Below are positions 27,216 through 36,397 of a stretch of 64,000 bases of DNA, in pieces (the stretch's first letter is position 1; every line of letters begins with the position of its first letter). The notes beneath the pieces were generated by a model. It was not told where the DNA came from. It searched no databases and saw only the letters and a program-made list of their open reading frames with translations. Origin of the DNA: DAOTYH01 sp034435015 (lineage in GTDB: Bacteria > Chloroflexota > Anaerolineae > Aggregatilineales > UBA3940); assembly GCA_034435015.1 (NCBI GenBank), contig DAOTYH010000007.1, forward strand, positions 23,565-87,564. Direction: 5' to 3'. A program made the position numbers and the translations under genes.

Positions 27216-27962
27216 ATGAAGCTTTCTGTCATCATCTGCGCCTACAATGAACGTGACACCATCCTAACCGTCCTAGAGCGCGTACAGGCTGTCACCATTG
27301 ATGGGTGGGAAAAAGAGATCATTGTAGTTGACAACTGCTCGACTGACGGAACCCGTGAGTTACTGCAAACCGTCAACTACCCTAATACACGCATCATCTA
27401 CCAGCCGCGCAACATGGGCAAAGGAACCAGCATCCGCACTGCCATCGAACACTTGACAGGCGATTATGCGGTGATACAAGACGCCGACCTTGAATATGAT
27501 CCCCAAGACCATCGTCTGTTGGTTTCAGAAGCAGAGAAGGGGGCAGTCGCAGTGTTTGGTAGCCGAACGTTGGGGGGGCGGGCGATCTACAAGTACGCCC
27601 ATGCATACGCAGGGGTACGTGCGGTCACAGCCGTCATGAACCTGCTGTTTGGCGGTCATCTCACTGATGCCGCCACAGCTACCAAAATGGTACGCTCAGA
27701 TGTACTCAAGGCGCTCAATCTGGTTGGCTCTGGCTTTGACCTCGATTTTGAATTGCCCGATAAACTTCTGCTAGCCGGCATCCCAATTGTTGAAGTACCC
27801 ATCAGCTATCGTCCCCGCACCTATAAAGAGGGTAAGAAGATTACTATCAAGGACGGGTTACAAGCCTTCCTGATCATGCTACGCGATCGACTTGGCCTGT
27901 CGCCGGTGTGGAAACAGAGATGTTCCATGCCGTTACTTGGCCGAGCTGATGAGTCAAAATGA
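27216..27962 (+). CDS. Glycosyltransferase family 2, dolichyl-phosphate-mannose-synthase-like
   Basis: A 248-residue GT2 enzyme. It begins SVIICAYNERDTI, has VVDNCSTDGT and the metal-binding VIQDADLEYDP (DxD equivalent), then GSRTLGGR, the layout of DPM1-like enzymes that load a sugar on polyprenyl phosphate. No C-terminal membrane helices are present, so it acts at the inner membrane face as a peripheral protein. Its lipid-linked product would suit the GT-C transferases at 37.6-42.2 kb. It follows the fusion gene after 79 bases; a possible TATACT lies at about 27174. Confidence 0.88.
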   Translation: MKLSVIICAYNERDTILTVLERVQAVTIDGWEKEIIVVDNCSTDGTRELLQTVNYPNTRIIYQPRNMGKGTSIRTAIEHLTGDYAVIQDADLEYDPQDHRLLVSEAEKGAVAVFGSRTLGGRAIYKYAHAYAGVRAVTAVMNLLFGGHLTDAATATKMVRSDVLKALNLVGSGFDLDFELPDKLLLAGIPIVEVPISYRPRTYKEGKKITIKDGLQAFLIMLRDRLGLSPVWKQRCSMPLLGRADESK

Positions 27963-27978
27963 CTTAGGATAAACCACC

Positions 27979-28941
27979 ATGAAGATAGTCATCACTGGCT
28001 CGATTGCTTTTGACTACATCATGACATATCCCGGCGAGTTCAAGGAGATGCTTATTGCCGAGAATCTAGATCATATCAGTGTCAGTTTTCTGGTAGATAA
28101 CCTGAGCCGCCATCGGGGCGGAGTCGCGCCAAACATCGCCTATACATTGGCATTGCTTGGGGAACGTCCCATTGTAGTAGGTACTGCCGGCCAGGATTTT
28201 GATGAGTATCGGCTCTTCCTAGAGCAGGCCGGTGTGGACACCAGCGGTACACGGATTCACTCCGATCTCTTTACAGCCTCATTCTTCGTCAGCACTGACT
28301 GTTGTAACAACCAGATCGCCTCATTTTATACAGGTGCAATGGCACGGGCCCGTGATCTCAGCCTAAGGGAAGCCGTAGACGGTAAGGCTGACTTGGTCGT
28401 TATTTCACCCAATGACCCTATTGCCATGCGCAACTACGTCAATGAATGCAAATCCCTTGGCATTCCCTACATGTATGACCCCAGCCAGCAAGTAGCACGT
28501 GTCGGCGGTGAAGAACTGGCAGAAGGGGTAGATGGCGCTCATATTCTGATCGTCAATGACTACGAGTACGCCGCGCTTGGCAAAAAAACCGGCCTGAGCC
28601 ACCAAGACATCCTAAACAGGGTAGACACTCTGGTTGTCACACGCGGTGAAGAGGGAACGGACATCTTCACGCAGGGCCAGATTATTCATATCCCAATAGT
28701 GCCAGCCAAAGACATCAAAGACCCAACGGGAGTAGGCGACGGCTTCCGCGGAGGCCTTCTGAAAGGGCTAGCCTGCGGGTGGCCGTGGGAAATCAGTGGA
28801 TGCGTGGGGGCATTGGCCGCCACTTACGTTCTTGAGCAGGTGGGCACTCAGAACCACTACTACACGCGCCGCGAGTTCATAGAGCGCTTCCGCCAGCATT
28901 TTGACGACGGCGGTTTACTTGACTCCATGTTAGCAGATTGA
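27979..28941 (+). CDS. PfkB-family kinase, adenosine-kinase-like
   Basis: Ribokinase-fold sugar/nucleoside kinase of 320 residues. The N-terminal GSIAFDYI, the RHRGGVAPNIAYTLALLG substrate loop (PfkB motif 1) and the DPTGVGDGFRGG anion hole with the catalytic Asp near residue 255 (motif 2) are all intact. The N-terminal pattern and the nearby S-adenosylhomocysteinase gene favour adenosine as substrate, since AhcY releases adenosine; a sugar kinase for the polysaccharide locus is the alternative. It lies 16 bases after the GT2 gene and 3 bases before the GNAT gene. Confidence 0.8.
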   Translation: MKIVITGSIAFDYIMTYPGEFKEMLIAENLDHISVSFLVDNLSRHRGGVAPNIAYTLALLGERPIVVGTAGQDFDEYRLFLEQAGVDTSGTRIHSDLFTASFFVSTDCCNNQIASFYTGAMARARDLSLREAVDGKADLVVISPNDPIAMRNYVNECKSLGIPYMYDPSQQVARVGGEELAEGVDGAHILIVNDYEYAALGKKTGLSHQDILNRVDTLVVTRGEEGTDIFTQGQIIHIPIVPAKDIKDPTGVGDGFRGGLLKGLACGWPWEISGCVGALAATYVLEQVGTQNHYYTRREFIERFRQHFDDGGLLDSMLAD

Positions 28942-28944
28942 CGC

Positions 28945-29763
28945 ATGATGGGTCTGTATGCTATCTCGCAATTGATAGACGAGGAGCAGATCCGCACCTA
29001 TCTGATGACTAATTCAGCCTACGCGGCCTATGCGTTGGGTGATCTAGAACCGCCTTATTCCCAACATGCTATCTGGATAGGAGCATCACAGACTGGCATA
29101 ATCGAGGGGCTGGCGCTTATCTACAATGGCCTTGATCCCACAGTACTATTCCTGATGGGTGAGACAAAGGCTATCAGCGCGTTGCTTATGCATGGCATAG
29201 GGCCGGACAGGGTTTTCTTCAGTATCCAACCTGCCATAGAAGAGGTTCTGAGCACGTTTTATTCTATCGAACATTCGCAACAGATGTACCGGATGCTTGT
29301 CACACTCGAAACTTTCGTGCCTTTCGAGCCTGCCCAGTCAATGCCCCTTCCTACCCCGCTCGATGGGGATCACCTTGCCGACGTGACTGCCCTGATCGCT
29401 GAAGCCGCTACCAATGACAAACGTGACATCCGCGATATCGCCTTCAGCCCAGAGATGGTGCAGACGGGATATTATCGTGGGATTTATCAGAGAGGCAGGC
29501 TGATTGCGCTGGCGGGGGTACACCTCGTTGCACGACGGGCGAATATCGCGGCGGTTGGTAACGTAGTTGTTCACCCCAAAGAGCGCCGACAGGGATTAGG
29601 CAGCCTTGTAAGTCACGCCGTTACCCAAGCATTGCTGGATGATGGGTTTGATCCTATCGTGTTAAACGTGCGGCAGGATAACGAGCCTGCCATCAAAATC
29701 TATCGTAAGCTCGGCTACAAAGTGGGGTGTAACTTCATTGAAGGGGCCGCCAGCCGCCGCTAG
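28945..29763 (+). CDS. GNAT-family N-acetyltransferase
   Basis: A 272-residue protein whose C-terminal half (about 125-270) is a GNAT domain: NIAAVGNVVVHPKERRQGLGSLVSHAV holds the acetyl-CoA pyrophosphate loop (RRQGLG) and VLNVRQDNEPAIKIYRKLGYK is the closing motif. The N-terminal 120 residues look like a degenerate second GNAT-type fold. The start is one of two adjacent ATGs (28945, 28948); no ribosome site is clear, which suggests coupling to the kinase gene 3 bases upstream. Substrate unknown. Confidence 0.8.
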   Translation: MMGLYAISQLIDEEQIRTYLMTNSAYAAYALGDLEPPYSQHAIWIGASQTGIIEGLALIYNGLDPTVLFLMGETKAISALLMHGIGPDRVFFSIQPAIEEVLSTFYSIEHSQQMYRMLVTLETFVPFEPAQSMPLPTPLDGDHLADVTALIAEAATNDKRDIRDIAFSPEMVQTGYYRGIYQRGRLIALAGVHLVARRANIAAVGNVVVHPKERRQGLGSLVSHAVTQALLDDGFDPIVLNVRQDNEPAIKIYRKLGYKVGCNFIEGAASRR

Positions 29764-29788
29764 ACAGGGCGAATGCACACGGTATAAT
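29761..29788 (+). promoter_or_regulatory. Promoter of ahcY
   Basis: TAGACA (29761-29766), a 16-base spacer and perfect TATAAT (29783-29788), 44 bases before the ahcY ATG. It starts inside the stop codon of the upstream GNAT gene. Confidence 0.7.
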
Positions 29789-29832
29789 CGGCTCGATTGA
29801 GACACAGACCAACACTTTCGCGGGGAGTACAC

Positions 29833-31098
29833 ATGACTATTGAACACGACATCAAAGACCCCAGCCTTGCGGAGGGCGGGCGCTACAAAATTGAGTGGGC
29901 GGCCAAAGAGATGCCCGTTTTACGCCTTATTCGCGAGCGGTTTCGCAAGGAGCGTCCGCTGGATGGCTTACGCATATCGGCCTGTCTGCACATTACGGCA
30001 GAGACAGCTAACCTGGCCCACACACTGCAACTAGGCGGAGCAGATGTGGTTCTGACAGCCTCAAATCCTCTCAGCACCCAAGACGATGTAGCGGCCAGCC
30101 TCGTTGTGCACTACGAGATTCCAGTCTATGCCATTAAGGGCGAGGATGACAGAACCTACTACCAACATATTGAGGCGGCACTGGCTCACAAACCTCACAT
30201 CACAATGGATGACGGAGCTGATCTCGTCAGTGAGCTACACAAAAGCCACACTGAGCTGATCCCCAACGTCATCGGTGGGACAGAAGAGACCACTACCGGC
30301 GTGATCCGGCTGAGAGCAATGGCAAAAGAAGGCGCTCTTAAGTTCCCGGTACTGGCAGTCAACGACTCAATGACCAAGCATCTTTTTGACAACCGTTATG
30401 GCACGGGTCAAAGCACATTGGATGGCATTATCCGGGCAACCAATATCCTGCTGGCTGGCAAAGTAGTCGTTGTGGCAGGCTACGGCTGGTGCAGTCGAGG
30501 GATCGCCATGCGGGCTAAGGGACATGGCGCCAACGTGATTGTGACGGAAGTTGACCCTCTCAAGGCGTTGGAAGCTGTCATGGACGGCTACCGTGTCATG
30601 CCGATGGCTGAAGCTGCGCCTCAGGGCGATATTTTCATCACCGCGACAGGCGATATTAACGTGATCGATCTAGATGATATGGAAGCCATGAAAGACGGCG
30701 CCATCGTCTGCAACTCGGGGCACTTCAACGTCGAAATTAACCTGAAGGCCCTCAGGGAGGCTTCCATAGGTGAACCGGAACTAGTCCGCCCCTTTGTTGA
30801 GCAATATACCCTCAAGAGCGGCAAGCGTATCAACGTGCTGGGTGAAGGGCGGCTGGTCAACTTGGCCGCCGCTGAGGGACATCCCGCGAGTGTGATGGAT
30901 ATGAGCTTCGCCAATCAGGCCCTGGGCGCAGAATATATGCGTTCCCATGCCGGCGAACTACAGAACACAGTTTACACACTGCCAGAAGAACTCGACATGG
31001 AGATTGCCCGTCTGAAACTGGAAGCGATGGGTATCAAAATAGATACACTCACACCAGAGCAGGCCGCCTACCTCAGCCAGTGGCAGGAAGGGACGTAA
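29833..31098 (+). CDS. ahcY: S-adenosylhomocysteinase
   Basis: NAD-dependent hydrolysis of S-adenosylhomocysteine to homocysteine and adenosine, removing the product inhibitor of methyltransferases. The ATG at 29833 follows a ggggag site; a TTG at 29797 is unlikely. 421 residues is the shorter form, lacking the insert of mycobacterial and plant enzymes. Motifs: TASNPLSTQDDVAA, catalytic NDSMTKHLFDNRYGTGQS, the NAD loop VVAGYGWCSRGIAMRAKGHGA and CNSGHFNVEI. It has its own promoter and terminator inside the polysaccharide locus. Confidence 0.95.
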   Translation: MTIEHDIKDPSLAEGGRYKIEWAAKEMPVLRLIRERFRKERPLDGLRISACLHITAETANLAHTLQLGGADVVLTASNPLSTQDDVAASLVVHYEIPVYAIKGEDDRTYYQHIEAALAHKPHITMDDGADLVSELHKSHTELIPNVIGGTEETTTGVIRLRAMAKEGALKFPVLAVNDSMTKHLFDNRYGTGQSTLDGIIRATNILLAGKVVVVAGYGWCSRGIAMRAKGHGANVIVTEVDPLKALEAVMDGYRVMPMAEAAPQGDIFITATGDINVIDLDDMEAMKDGAIVCNSGHFNVEINLKALREASIGEPELVRPFVEQYTLKSGKRINVLGEGRLVNLAAAEGHPASVMDMSFANQALGAEYMRSHAGELQNTVYTLPEELDMEIARLKLEAMGIKIDTLTPEQAAYLSQWQEGT

Positions 31099-31127
31099 GC
31101 AGACTCCAACAGCATATACATCTGGCA

Positions 31128-31155
31128 GGACCGCCCAATAAGGCGGCCCTTTTTT
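31128..31155 (+). terminator. Terminator after ahcY
   Basis: Stem ggaccgcc/ggcggccc with one mismatch, 6-base loop, then a run of six or more T, 30 bases after the ahcY stop. Confidence 0.8.
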
Positions 31156-31172
31156 GTGTCGGTCCTGTGCAA

Positions 31173-31201
31173 TTGCCGTGTCGTATGCCATACGGTATAC
31201 T
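31173..31201 (+). promoter_or_regulatory. Promoter of the rmd-gmd operon
   Basis: TTGCCG (31173-31178), 17-base spacer, TATACT (31196-31201), 44 bases before the rmd start and just after the ahcY terminator. Confidence 0.6.
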
Positions 31202-31244
31202 TCGGCCAGCCTCAGAGTAGCACAAGAAGACGTGAGAGAGACCA

Positions 31245-32210
31245 TTGAAGGCACTGATCACCGGCATTGGCGGGTTTGTGGGTGGGCATCTAGCCCGCCA
31301 TTTGCTTGAGCAATCAGACACTACAGTTATTGGCGTAAGCATCTTTCCCCCTGAGCAACACGCTGATATAGCGGCCCTTGGCATTCAGTTGCATCAGGTT
31401 GACTTGAATGATGAAGAAGCTGTTTCCAAGTTACTCAGGGAAAGCCGGCCCGATCAGATTTATCATCTAGCGGCCCAGACCTTTGTGCCAGAGTCGTTCG
31501 AGAATCCATGGCGGACACTTAGCAACAACATCCATTCCCAACTGAACATCCTGCACGCTATGGTCAAGCTTGACCTTGATGCCCGCATACTGGTGGTCGG
31601 CTCAGGAGAGGAATACGGGTTAGTACTCCCTTCTGAAGTGCCAATTGATGAAGACCAGCCCTTGCGTCCATCCAGCCCGTACAGCGTCAGTAAAGTGACT
31701 CAGGACCTGATGGGCTTGCAATACTACCTGAGCCACGATGTTGCGGCTATCCGTGTCCGTCCCTTCAACCAAATCGGGCCGGGGCAGAGCAAGCTCTTCG
31801 TTGCACCAGCCTTCGCCAGCCAGATCGCGGCCATTGAAAAGGGAGAGCAAGAGCCGATTGTTTATGTCGGAAACCTTGAAGCACGCCGCGACTTCACAGA
31901 TGTGCGGGATATGGTACGTGCCTACCGGCTGGTTCTCAGTCACGGGGAGCCGGGCGACGTGTATAACATTGGCAGTGGAGAGGACCACAGCATTCAGGAG
32001 CTGTTAGACATCCTCCTGAATCTGAGCACGGCGGCCATCGAGGTCCGGGTTGACCCTGCCCGCCTGCGCCCGGTCGAGGTGCCCGTCATCATCTGCAACG
32101 CAGATAAGGTAAAAGCCATCACAGGCTGGCAACCCACTTATACTTTCGAGCAGTCTCTAGCAGATGTCTTGACCGACTGGCGTACCCGTCTGGGCGTCTC
32201 TTCCGGCTAA
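31245..32210 (+). CDS. rmd: GDP-6-deoxy-D-mannose reductase-like (GDP-4-keto-6-deoxymannose reductase)
   Basis: Extended short-chain dehydrogenase of 321 residues. It begins at a TTG (KALITGIGGFVGGHLARHL follows), with gagagacc just upstream and no better ATG. The catalytic set is GSGEEYG and YSVSK; VRPFNQIGPGQ and RDFTDVRDMVRAY are shared with Rmd and GMD-type enzymes. Beside gmd, the probable reaction is reduction of GDP-4-keto-6-deoxymannose to GDP-D-rhamnose. A GDP-6-deoxy-talose product or a different nucleotide sugar is possible. Confidence 0.8.
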   Translation: MKALITGIGGFVGGHLARHLLEQSDTTVIGVSIFPPEQHADIAALGIQLHQVDLNDEEAVSKLLRESRPDQIYHLAAQTFVPESFENPWRTLSNNIHSQLNILHAMVKLDLDARILVVGSGEEYGLVLPSEVPIDEDQPLRPSSPYSVSKVTQDLMGLQYYLSHDVAAIRVRPFNQIGPGQSKLFVAPAFASQIAAIEKGEQEPIVYVGNLEARRDFTDVRDMVRAYRLVLSHGEPGDVYNIGSGEDHSIQELLDILLNLSTAAIEVRVDPARLRPVEVPVIICNADKVKAITGWQPTYTFEQSLADVLTDWRTRLGVSSG

Positions 32211-32263
32211 AAAGCCCCTCGGCATTCCTTTCAGGGCTGAGGGATACCAAGGAGATCACGGCT

Positions 32264-33238
32264 ATGCCCAAAGCACTCATTACCGGCATCACAGGCCAAG
32301 ACGGCTCTTATCTGGCTGAGTTCTTGCTTGAGCGCGGCTATGAGGTAATCGGCTTGGTACGCCGCAGTAGTACCGTTAACTTCGAGCGGATCGGGCACAT
32401 CCAAGACAAAATCACCCTCGTTTCGGGCGATCTGCTTGATGAAACGTCGCTGTTGCAGGTACTTGATACTCATCGTCCAGACGAAGTGTATAATCTAGCC
32501 GCCCAGAGTTTTGTTCAGACTTCATGGGCACAGGCCGTCTTCACCGGTGAGGTGACCGCTCTAGGGGTTACCCGCTTGCTTGATGCCATTCGTATGGTCA
32601 ACCCCAAGATACGTTTTTATCAGGCATCCAGCTCAGAGATGTTCGGCAAAGTACGCGAGACCCCCCAAAAAGAGACGACCCCCTTCTACCCGCGCAGTCC
32701 CTATGGTGTCGCCAAGGTGTATGGGCACTGGATCACAGTCAACTATCGTGAAAGCTATGGGTTACACGCTTGTAGCGGTATCCTGTTCAACCACGAATCA
32801 CCTCGTCGGGGCCTTGAGTTTGTGACCCGCAAGGTTACAGACGGGGTGGCACGCATCAAGCTCGGCCTGGCTGATAAAATCCTCTTGGGCAACCTTGATG
32901 CCCAACGGGACTGGGGCTTTGCCGGTGATTATGTGCGCGCCATGTGGATGATGCTTCAGCAAGATGAACCGGATGATTATGTGATTGCCACTGGTAAGAC
33001 GCATTCCGTCCAGCGGTTATGTGAGGTAGCTTTTGGTGTAGTGGGTTTGGACTGGCATGACTATGTCGCCCAAGACCCCCGCTTCATGCGCCCGGCAGAA
33101 GTTGATCTACTCGTGGGCGACGCCAGCAAAGCAAAAGAACGCCTAGGGTGGGAGCCAAAGGTCTCCTTTGAGGAATTAATCGAGATGATGGTCGAAGCTG
33201 ATCTCAAGCGTCTCAGTGAGGGAGAATGGAAAAAGTGA
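32264..33238 (+). CDS. gmd: GDP-mannose 4,6-dehydratase
   Basis: Converts GDP-mannose to GDP-4-keto-6-deoxymannose. The 324-residue sequence has ITGITGQDGSYLAEFLL, the NADP-binding RRSSTVNFERI, the catalytic SSSEMFGKV and YGVAKVYGHW, NHESPRRGLEFVTRK and NLDAQRDWGFAGDYV, all diagnostic of Gmd. aaggag lies seven bases before the ATG. Its end overlaps the phosphomutase gene by 13 bases. No GDP-mannose pyrophosphorylase is in the window. Confidence 0.95.
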   Translation: MPKALITGITGQDGSYLAEFLLERGYEVIGLVRRSSTVNFERIGHIQDKITLVSGDLLDETSLLQVLDTHRPDEVYNLAAQSFVQTSWAQAVFTGEVTALGVTRLLDAIRMVNPKIRFYQASSSEMFGKVRETPQKETTPFYPRSPYGVAKVYGHWITVNYRESYGLHACSGILFNHESPRRGLEFVTRKVTDGVARIKLGLADKILLGNLDAQRDWGFAGDYVRAMWMMLQQDEPDDYVIATGKTHSVQRLCEVAFGVVGLDWHDYVAQDPRFMRPAEVDLLVGDASKAKERLGWEPKVSFEELIEMMVEADLKRLSEGEWKK

Positions 33239-34656
33239 GTGTCATTAAATTTGGAACAGACGGCTGGCGCGGCCAGATCGCCGAGGATTACACCTTTGAC
33301 AACGTCCGTCGTTGCGCTCAGGGTTTTGCTACCTACTTGGCAAAACATGGCGGCATCGAGAAGGGAGCTGTTATCGGTTATGACCGCCGCTTCAGCTCGG
33401 AACATTTCGCCGCCGCCGCGGCTGAAGTGCTGGCCGCTAACGGCATCCATGTATGGCTGACACAAGAGGCCACGCCAACCCCCGTGATCGCTTACGCCGT
33501 TGTCCATCAGAAAGCGGCAGGGGCGATCAACATTACAGCCAGCCATAACCCGCCAACAGACAATGGCTTTAAAGTCCGTGACGAGAATGGCGGGGCTGTT
33601 GATCCGGACGGCCTCAAACAGATCGAGTCTCTCATTCCTGACATATCAGGTGTCAAAAGGATGCCGCTTGATACGGCCATCAGCAAGGGCTTGGTGACCT
33701 ACTTTGACCCTGCTCCCTCTTATATTGAACATCTGAAAGACTTAATTGATATACAGCCGATTAAAGAGGCCGGCCTTAAGATTGTGGTTGAACCCATGTG
33801 GGGCAACGGCATCGGCTGGTTTCCGCGTCTCTTAGAGGGGGGAAGCACGACTATCACCGAGATACACAACGTCCGTAACCCCATCTTCCCAGAGATGAAG
33901 CGTCCAGAGCCAATTCCGCCCAACGTGGACGTAGGGCTAAAGAAGACTGTCGAGCTAGGCGCAGATGTATGTATCATCACAGATGGCGACGCTGATCGTG
34001 TTGGGGCAGGAACAGAGAAGGGGGTCTTCATTAACCAGCTCCAGATGTACGCCCTGCTGGCGCTGTATCTGCTGGAAGTACGAGGTGAACGAGGAGCCAT
34101 CGTTAAGACCATCTCAACAACCACGATGCTCAACAAGCTGGGTGCGCTCTATGATATACCCGTGTATGAAACAGGGGTAGGTTTCAAGTTTGTTGCACCC
34201 AAGATGCTTGAGACAAATGCGATGATCGGCGGAGAAGAGAGCGGCGGGTTTGCCTTTCGGGGCAATGTGCCAGAGCGCGACGGCATCTTGGCTGGCCTGT
34301 ACCTGCTTGACTTCATGGTCAAGAAGAACATGAAACCATCCCAGCTCATTGACTACCTGTATAGCAAGGTTGGCCCGCACTACTATAAGCGTGTGGACAC
34401 TGCACTCGCCAGCATGGAACAACGTGACCGCGTCCGGGCACAGGTTGAAGCCGCCCGCCCGGCGACGATTGCCGGCATCAAGACGACAGGTATCAACACG
34501 CTGGACGGCTATCGTTTTGGTATGGAGGACGGCGGCTGGCTTTTGATTCGTTTCTCCGGCACTGAGCCGCTGATCCGCGTGTACTGCGAGACGACCTATG
34601 AAGATAAGGTGGATGCCATCATTGCCGACGGCCTCAAGATCGCAGGGCTGGGCTGA
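33226..34656 (+). CDS. Phosphomannomutase/phosphoglucomutase
   Basis: Alpha-D-phosphohexomutase of 476 residues, interconverting hexose 6- and 1-phosphates to feed nucleotide sugar synthesis. All four active-site loops are visible: TASHNPPTDNGFK (phosphoserine, near residue 105), DGDADRVGAG (Mg2+), GEESGGF (sugar selectivity) and RFSGTEPLIRVY (phosphate). The sugar loop GEESGG occurs in both glucose and mannose enzymes, so specificity is open; next to gmd mannose 1-phosphate is attractive. Start may be ATG 33226 or GTG 33235, both inside the end of gmd. Confidence 0.9.
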   Translation: MEKVSVIKFGTDGWRGQIAEDYTFDNVRRCAQGFATYLAKHGGIEKGAVIGYDRRFSSEHFAAAAAEVLAANGIHVWLTQEATPTPVIAYAVVHQKAAGAINITASHNPPTDNGFKVRDENGGAVDPDGLKQIESLIPDISGVKRMPLDTAISKGLVTYFDPAPSYIEHLKDLIDIQPIKEAGLKIVVEPMWGNGIGWFPRLLEGGSTTITEIHNVRNPIFPEMKRPEPIPPNVDVGLKKTVELGADVCIITDGDADRVGAGTEKGVFINQLQMYALLALYLLEVRGERGAIVKTISTTTMLNKLGALYDIPVYETGVGFKFVAPKMLETNAMIGGEESGGFAFRGNVPERDGILAGLYLLDFMVKKNMKPSQLIDYLYSKVGPHYYKRVDTALASMEQRDRVRAQVEAARPATIAGIKTTGINTLDGYRFGMEDGGWLLIRFSGTEPLIRVYCETTYEDKVDAIIADGLKIAGLG

Positions 34657-34671
34657 GAAACTAAGTTCTAC

Positions 34672-35469
34672 ATGCTGATTGACACCCACTGCCACCTCGA
34701 TTTCGACCACTTTGACAGCGACCGAGAGGAGGTCATCCAGCGGGCACTTCAGGCAGGCGTGACACACATTGTAGTGCCTGGTATTGATCTGCCAGCCAGC
34801 CGCCGTGCAGTTGCGCTGGCTGAACGCTATCCACCGGTCTATGCCGCTGTTGGCATTCATCCCAACGATATACCCCCGGATACGGAATCGTTGGACAGCC
34901 TCATCCAACAACTGCATGGACTGGCCCAGCATCCCAAAGTGGTCGCGATTGGCGAGATCGGCCTAGACTACTACCGTGACAGGACCCCGGCTGATCTCCA
35001 GCATCTGTGGCTTGGACGTCAGCTTGCCCTAGCCGCCGAACTACATCTGCCTGTGATCCTGCATAACCGTGAGGCCGGCGAGGATATCCTCGACCTGCTG
35101 TCTGAATGGGTCAGCCAGAGCCTCCCCCCTGAGTTACAAAGCCGTTCCGGCGTTCTACATTCCTTTTCTGGGTCTTGGGAGGATGCGCAGTCCGCGCTGG
35201 AAATGGGTTTTTATATTGGATTCACCGGCCCGATTACATATAAAGGGGCAGACCGGCTACGGCATGTGGCGGCCAGCGTCCCCTTGGATCACATTCTGCT
35301 TGAGACTGATGCACCCTTCCTATCCCCGCACCCCCATCGGGGCGAGCGGAACGAACCGGCCTATGTATGCTATGTGGCACAGAAGCTGGCTGAGATACGC
35401 GACCTAGAAGTGCAAGCAGTAGCCAGCCAGACCACAAGCAATGCAAAGGTGCTGTTTGGCTGGGAGTAA
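34672..35469 (+). CDS. tatD: TatD-family metal-dependent hydrolase
   Basis: TIM-barrel metallo-hydrolase with reported 3'-5' DNase and D-aminoacyl-tRNA-related roles in the family. Metal ligands are visible: HCHLD at residues 6-10, Glu in GEIGLDYYRD, HNREA, HSFSGS and the final Asp in ETDAPFLSPHPHRG. 265 residues is normal. It follows the phosphomutase by 15 bases. No tie to polysaccharide chemistry is evident; it probably rides in the operon. Confidence 0.92.
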   Translation: MLIDTHCHLDFDHFDSDREEVIQRALQAGVTHIVVPGIDLPASRRAVALAERYPPVYAAVGIHPNDIPPDTESLDSLIQQLHGLAQHPKVVAIGEIGLDYYRDRTPADLQHLWLGRQLALAAELHLPVILHNREAGEDILDLLSEWVSQSLPPELQSRSGVLHSFSGSWEDAQSALEMGFYIGFTGPITYKGADRLRHVAASVPLDHILLETDAPFLSPHPHRGERNEPAYVCYVAQKLAEIRDLEVQAVASQTTSNAKVLFGWE

Positions 35470-35470
35470 G

Positions 35471-36394
35471 ATGCCTGACCTCTCAATTGTGATCGTTAGC
35501 TGGAATGTACGCGATCTGTTACAGGCTTGCCTTGAGTCCATTCAGGCCAGCCAATGTGAGAGTCGCCCCGAAGTTATCGTTGTAGACTCGGCTTCCTCAG
35601 ATGGCACCCCACAGATGGTGCACGACCAATTCCCATGGATCCGTCTCATCGAGGCAGGGCACAACGTGGGCTTCTCCAAAGGCAACAACATGGGTATCAA
35701 GGTCAGCACAGGCCGATATGTATTGTTGCTCAACCCAGACACAAAACTCTTAGGTGAAGCACTCTCCGAGATGATGAGTTTCATGGAATCTCATCCGCAG
35801 GTTGGCGTGCTTGGCCCTCAACTTCTCAACGAGGATATGAGTATCCAGTCATCACGGCGGCGCTTTCCTACTCTGTGGACTGCTTTTTTTGAAAGCACGT
35901 GGCTTCAGCCCTACGCTCCCCGCCGGATACTCGACAGTTACTTCATGCGCGACCATCCTGACAACCAGATCGCCGAAGTGGACTGGGTAACCGGCGCCGC
36001 CATGCTCGTCCGCCGGGAGGTGATTGAGCAGGTAGGCGGGTTTGATGAAGGTTTCTTCATGTACTCAGAGGAACTAGACTGGCAACGCCGGATCAGATCA
36101 GCAGGATGGCAGATCGTGTACTTCCCTCAGGTCCAGATCGTTCACTATGGAGGCAGAAGCAGTGAACAGGTAACAGCCCAGCGCCATATTTACTTTCAGA
36201 CCAGCAAGATACGCTATTTCCGCAAACATCACGGGGCCACAGCCGGATTCGCCCTGCGGATTTTTCTGCTGATGAACTATGCCTGGCAACTCCTTTTAGA
36301 GGCGGCTAAAGGTCTAGCCGGCCACAAACGCGCGATGCGACGGGAACGTGTACATACTTACTGGCAGGTGCTCCGTTCAGGGCTGAGAGGATAG
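35471..36394 (+). CDS. Glycosyltransferase family 2, rhamnosyltransferase-like
   Basis: GT2 enzyme of 307 residues, starting one base after the tatD stop at an ATG with gggag just upstream. It shows SIVIVSWNVRDLL, VVDSASSDGT, GFSKGNNMGI, the LLLNPDTKLL metal-site motif and WVTGAAMLVRREVIEQVGGFDEGFFMYSEELDW, the acceptor-site block of WbbL-like rhamnosyl- or deoxysugar transferases. The 3' part (about 270-307) is hydrophobic and may touch the membrane. It is a good candidate user of GDP-rhamnose or the CDP-dideoxysugar; the donor cannot be read from sequence. Confidence 0.9.
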   Translation: MPDLSIVIVSWNVRDLLQACLESIQASQCESRPEVIVVDSASSDGTPQMVHDQFPWIRLIEAGHNVGFSKGNNMGIKVSTGRYVLLLNPDTKLLGEALSEMMSFMESHPQVGVLGPQLLNEDMSIQSSRRRFPTLWTAFFESTWLQPYAPRRILDSYFMRDHPDNQIAEVDWVTGAAMLVRREVIEQVGGFDEGFFMYSEELDWQRRIRSAGWQIVYFPQVQIVHYGGRSSEQVTAQRHIYFQTSKIRYFRKHHGATAGFALRIFLLMNYAWQLLLEAAKGLAGHKRAMRRERVHTYWQVLRSGLRG

Positions 36395-36397
36395 AGG

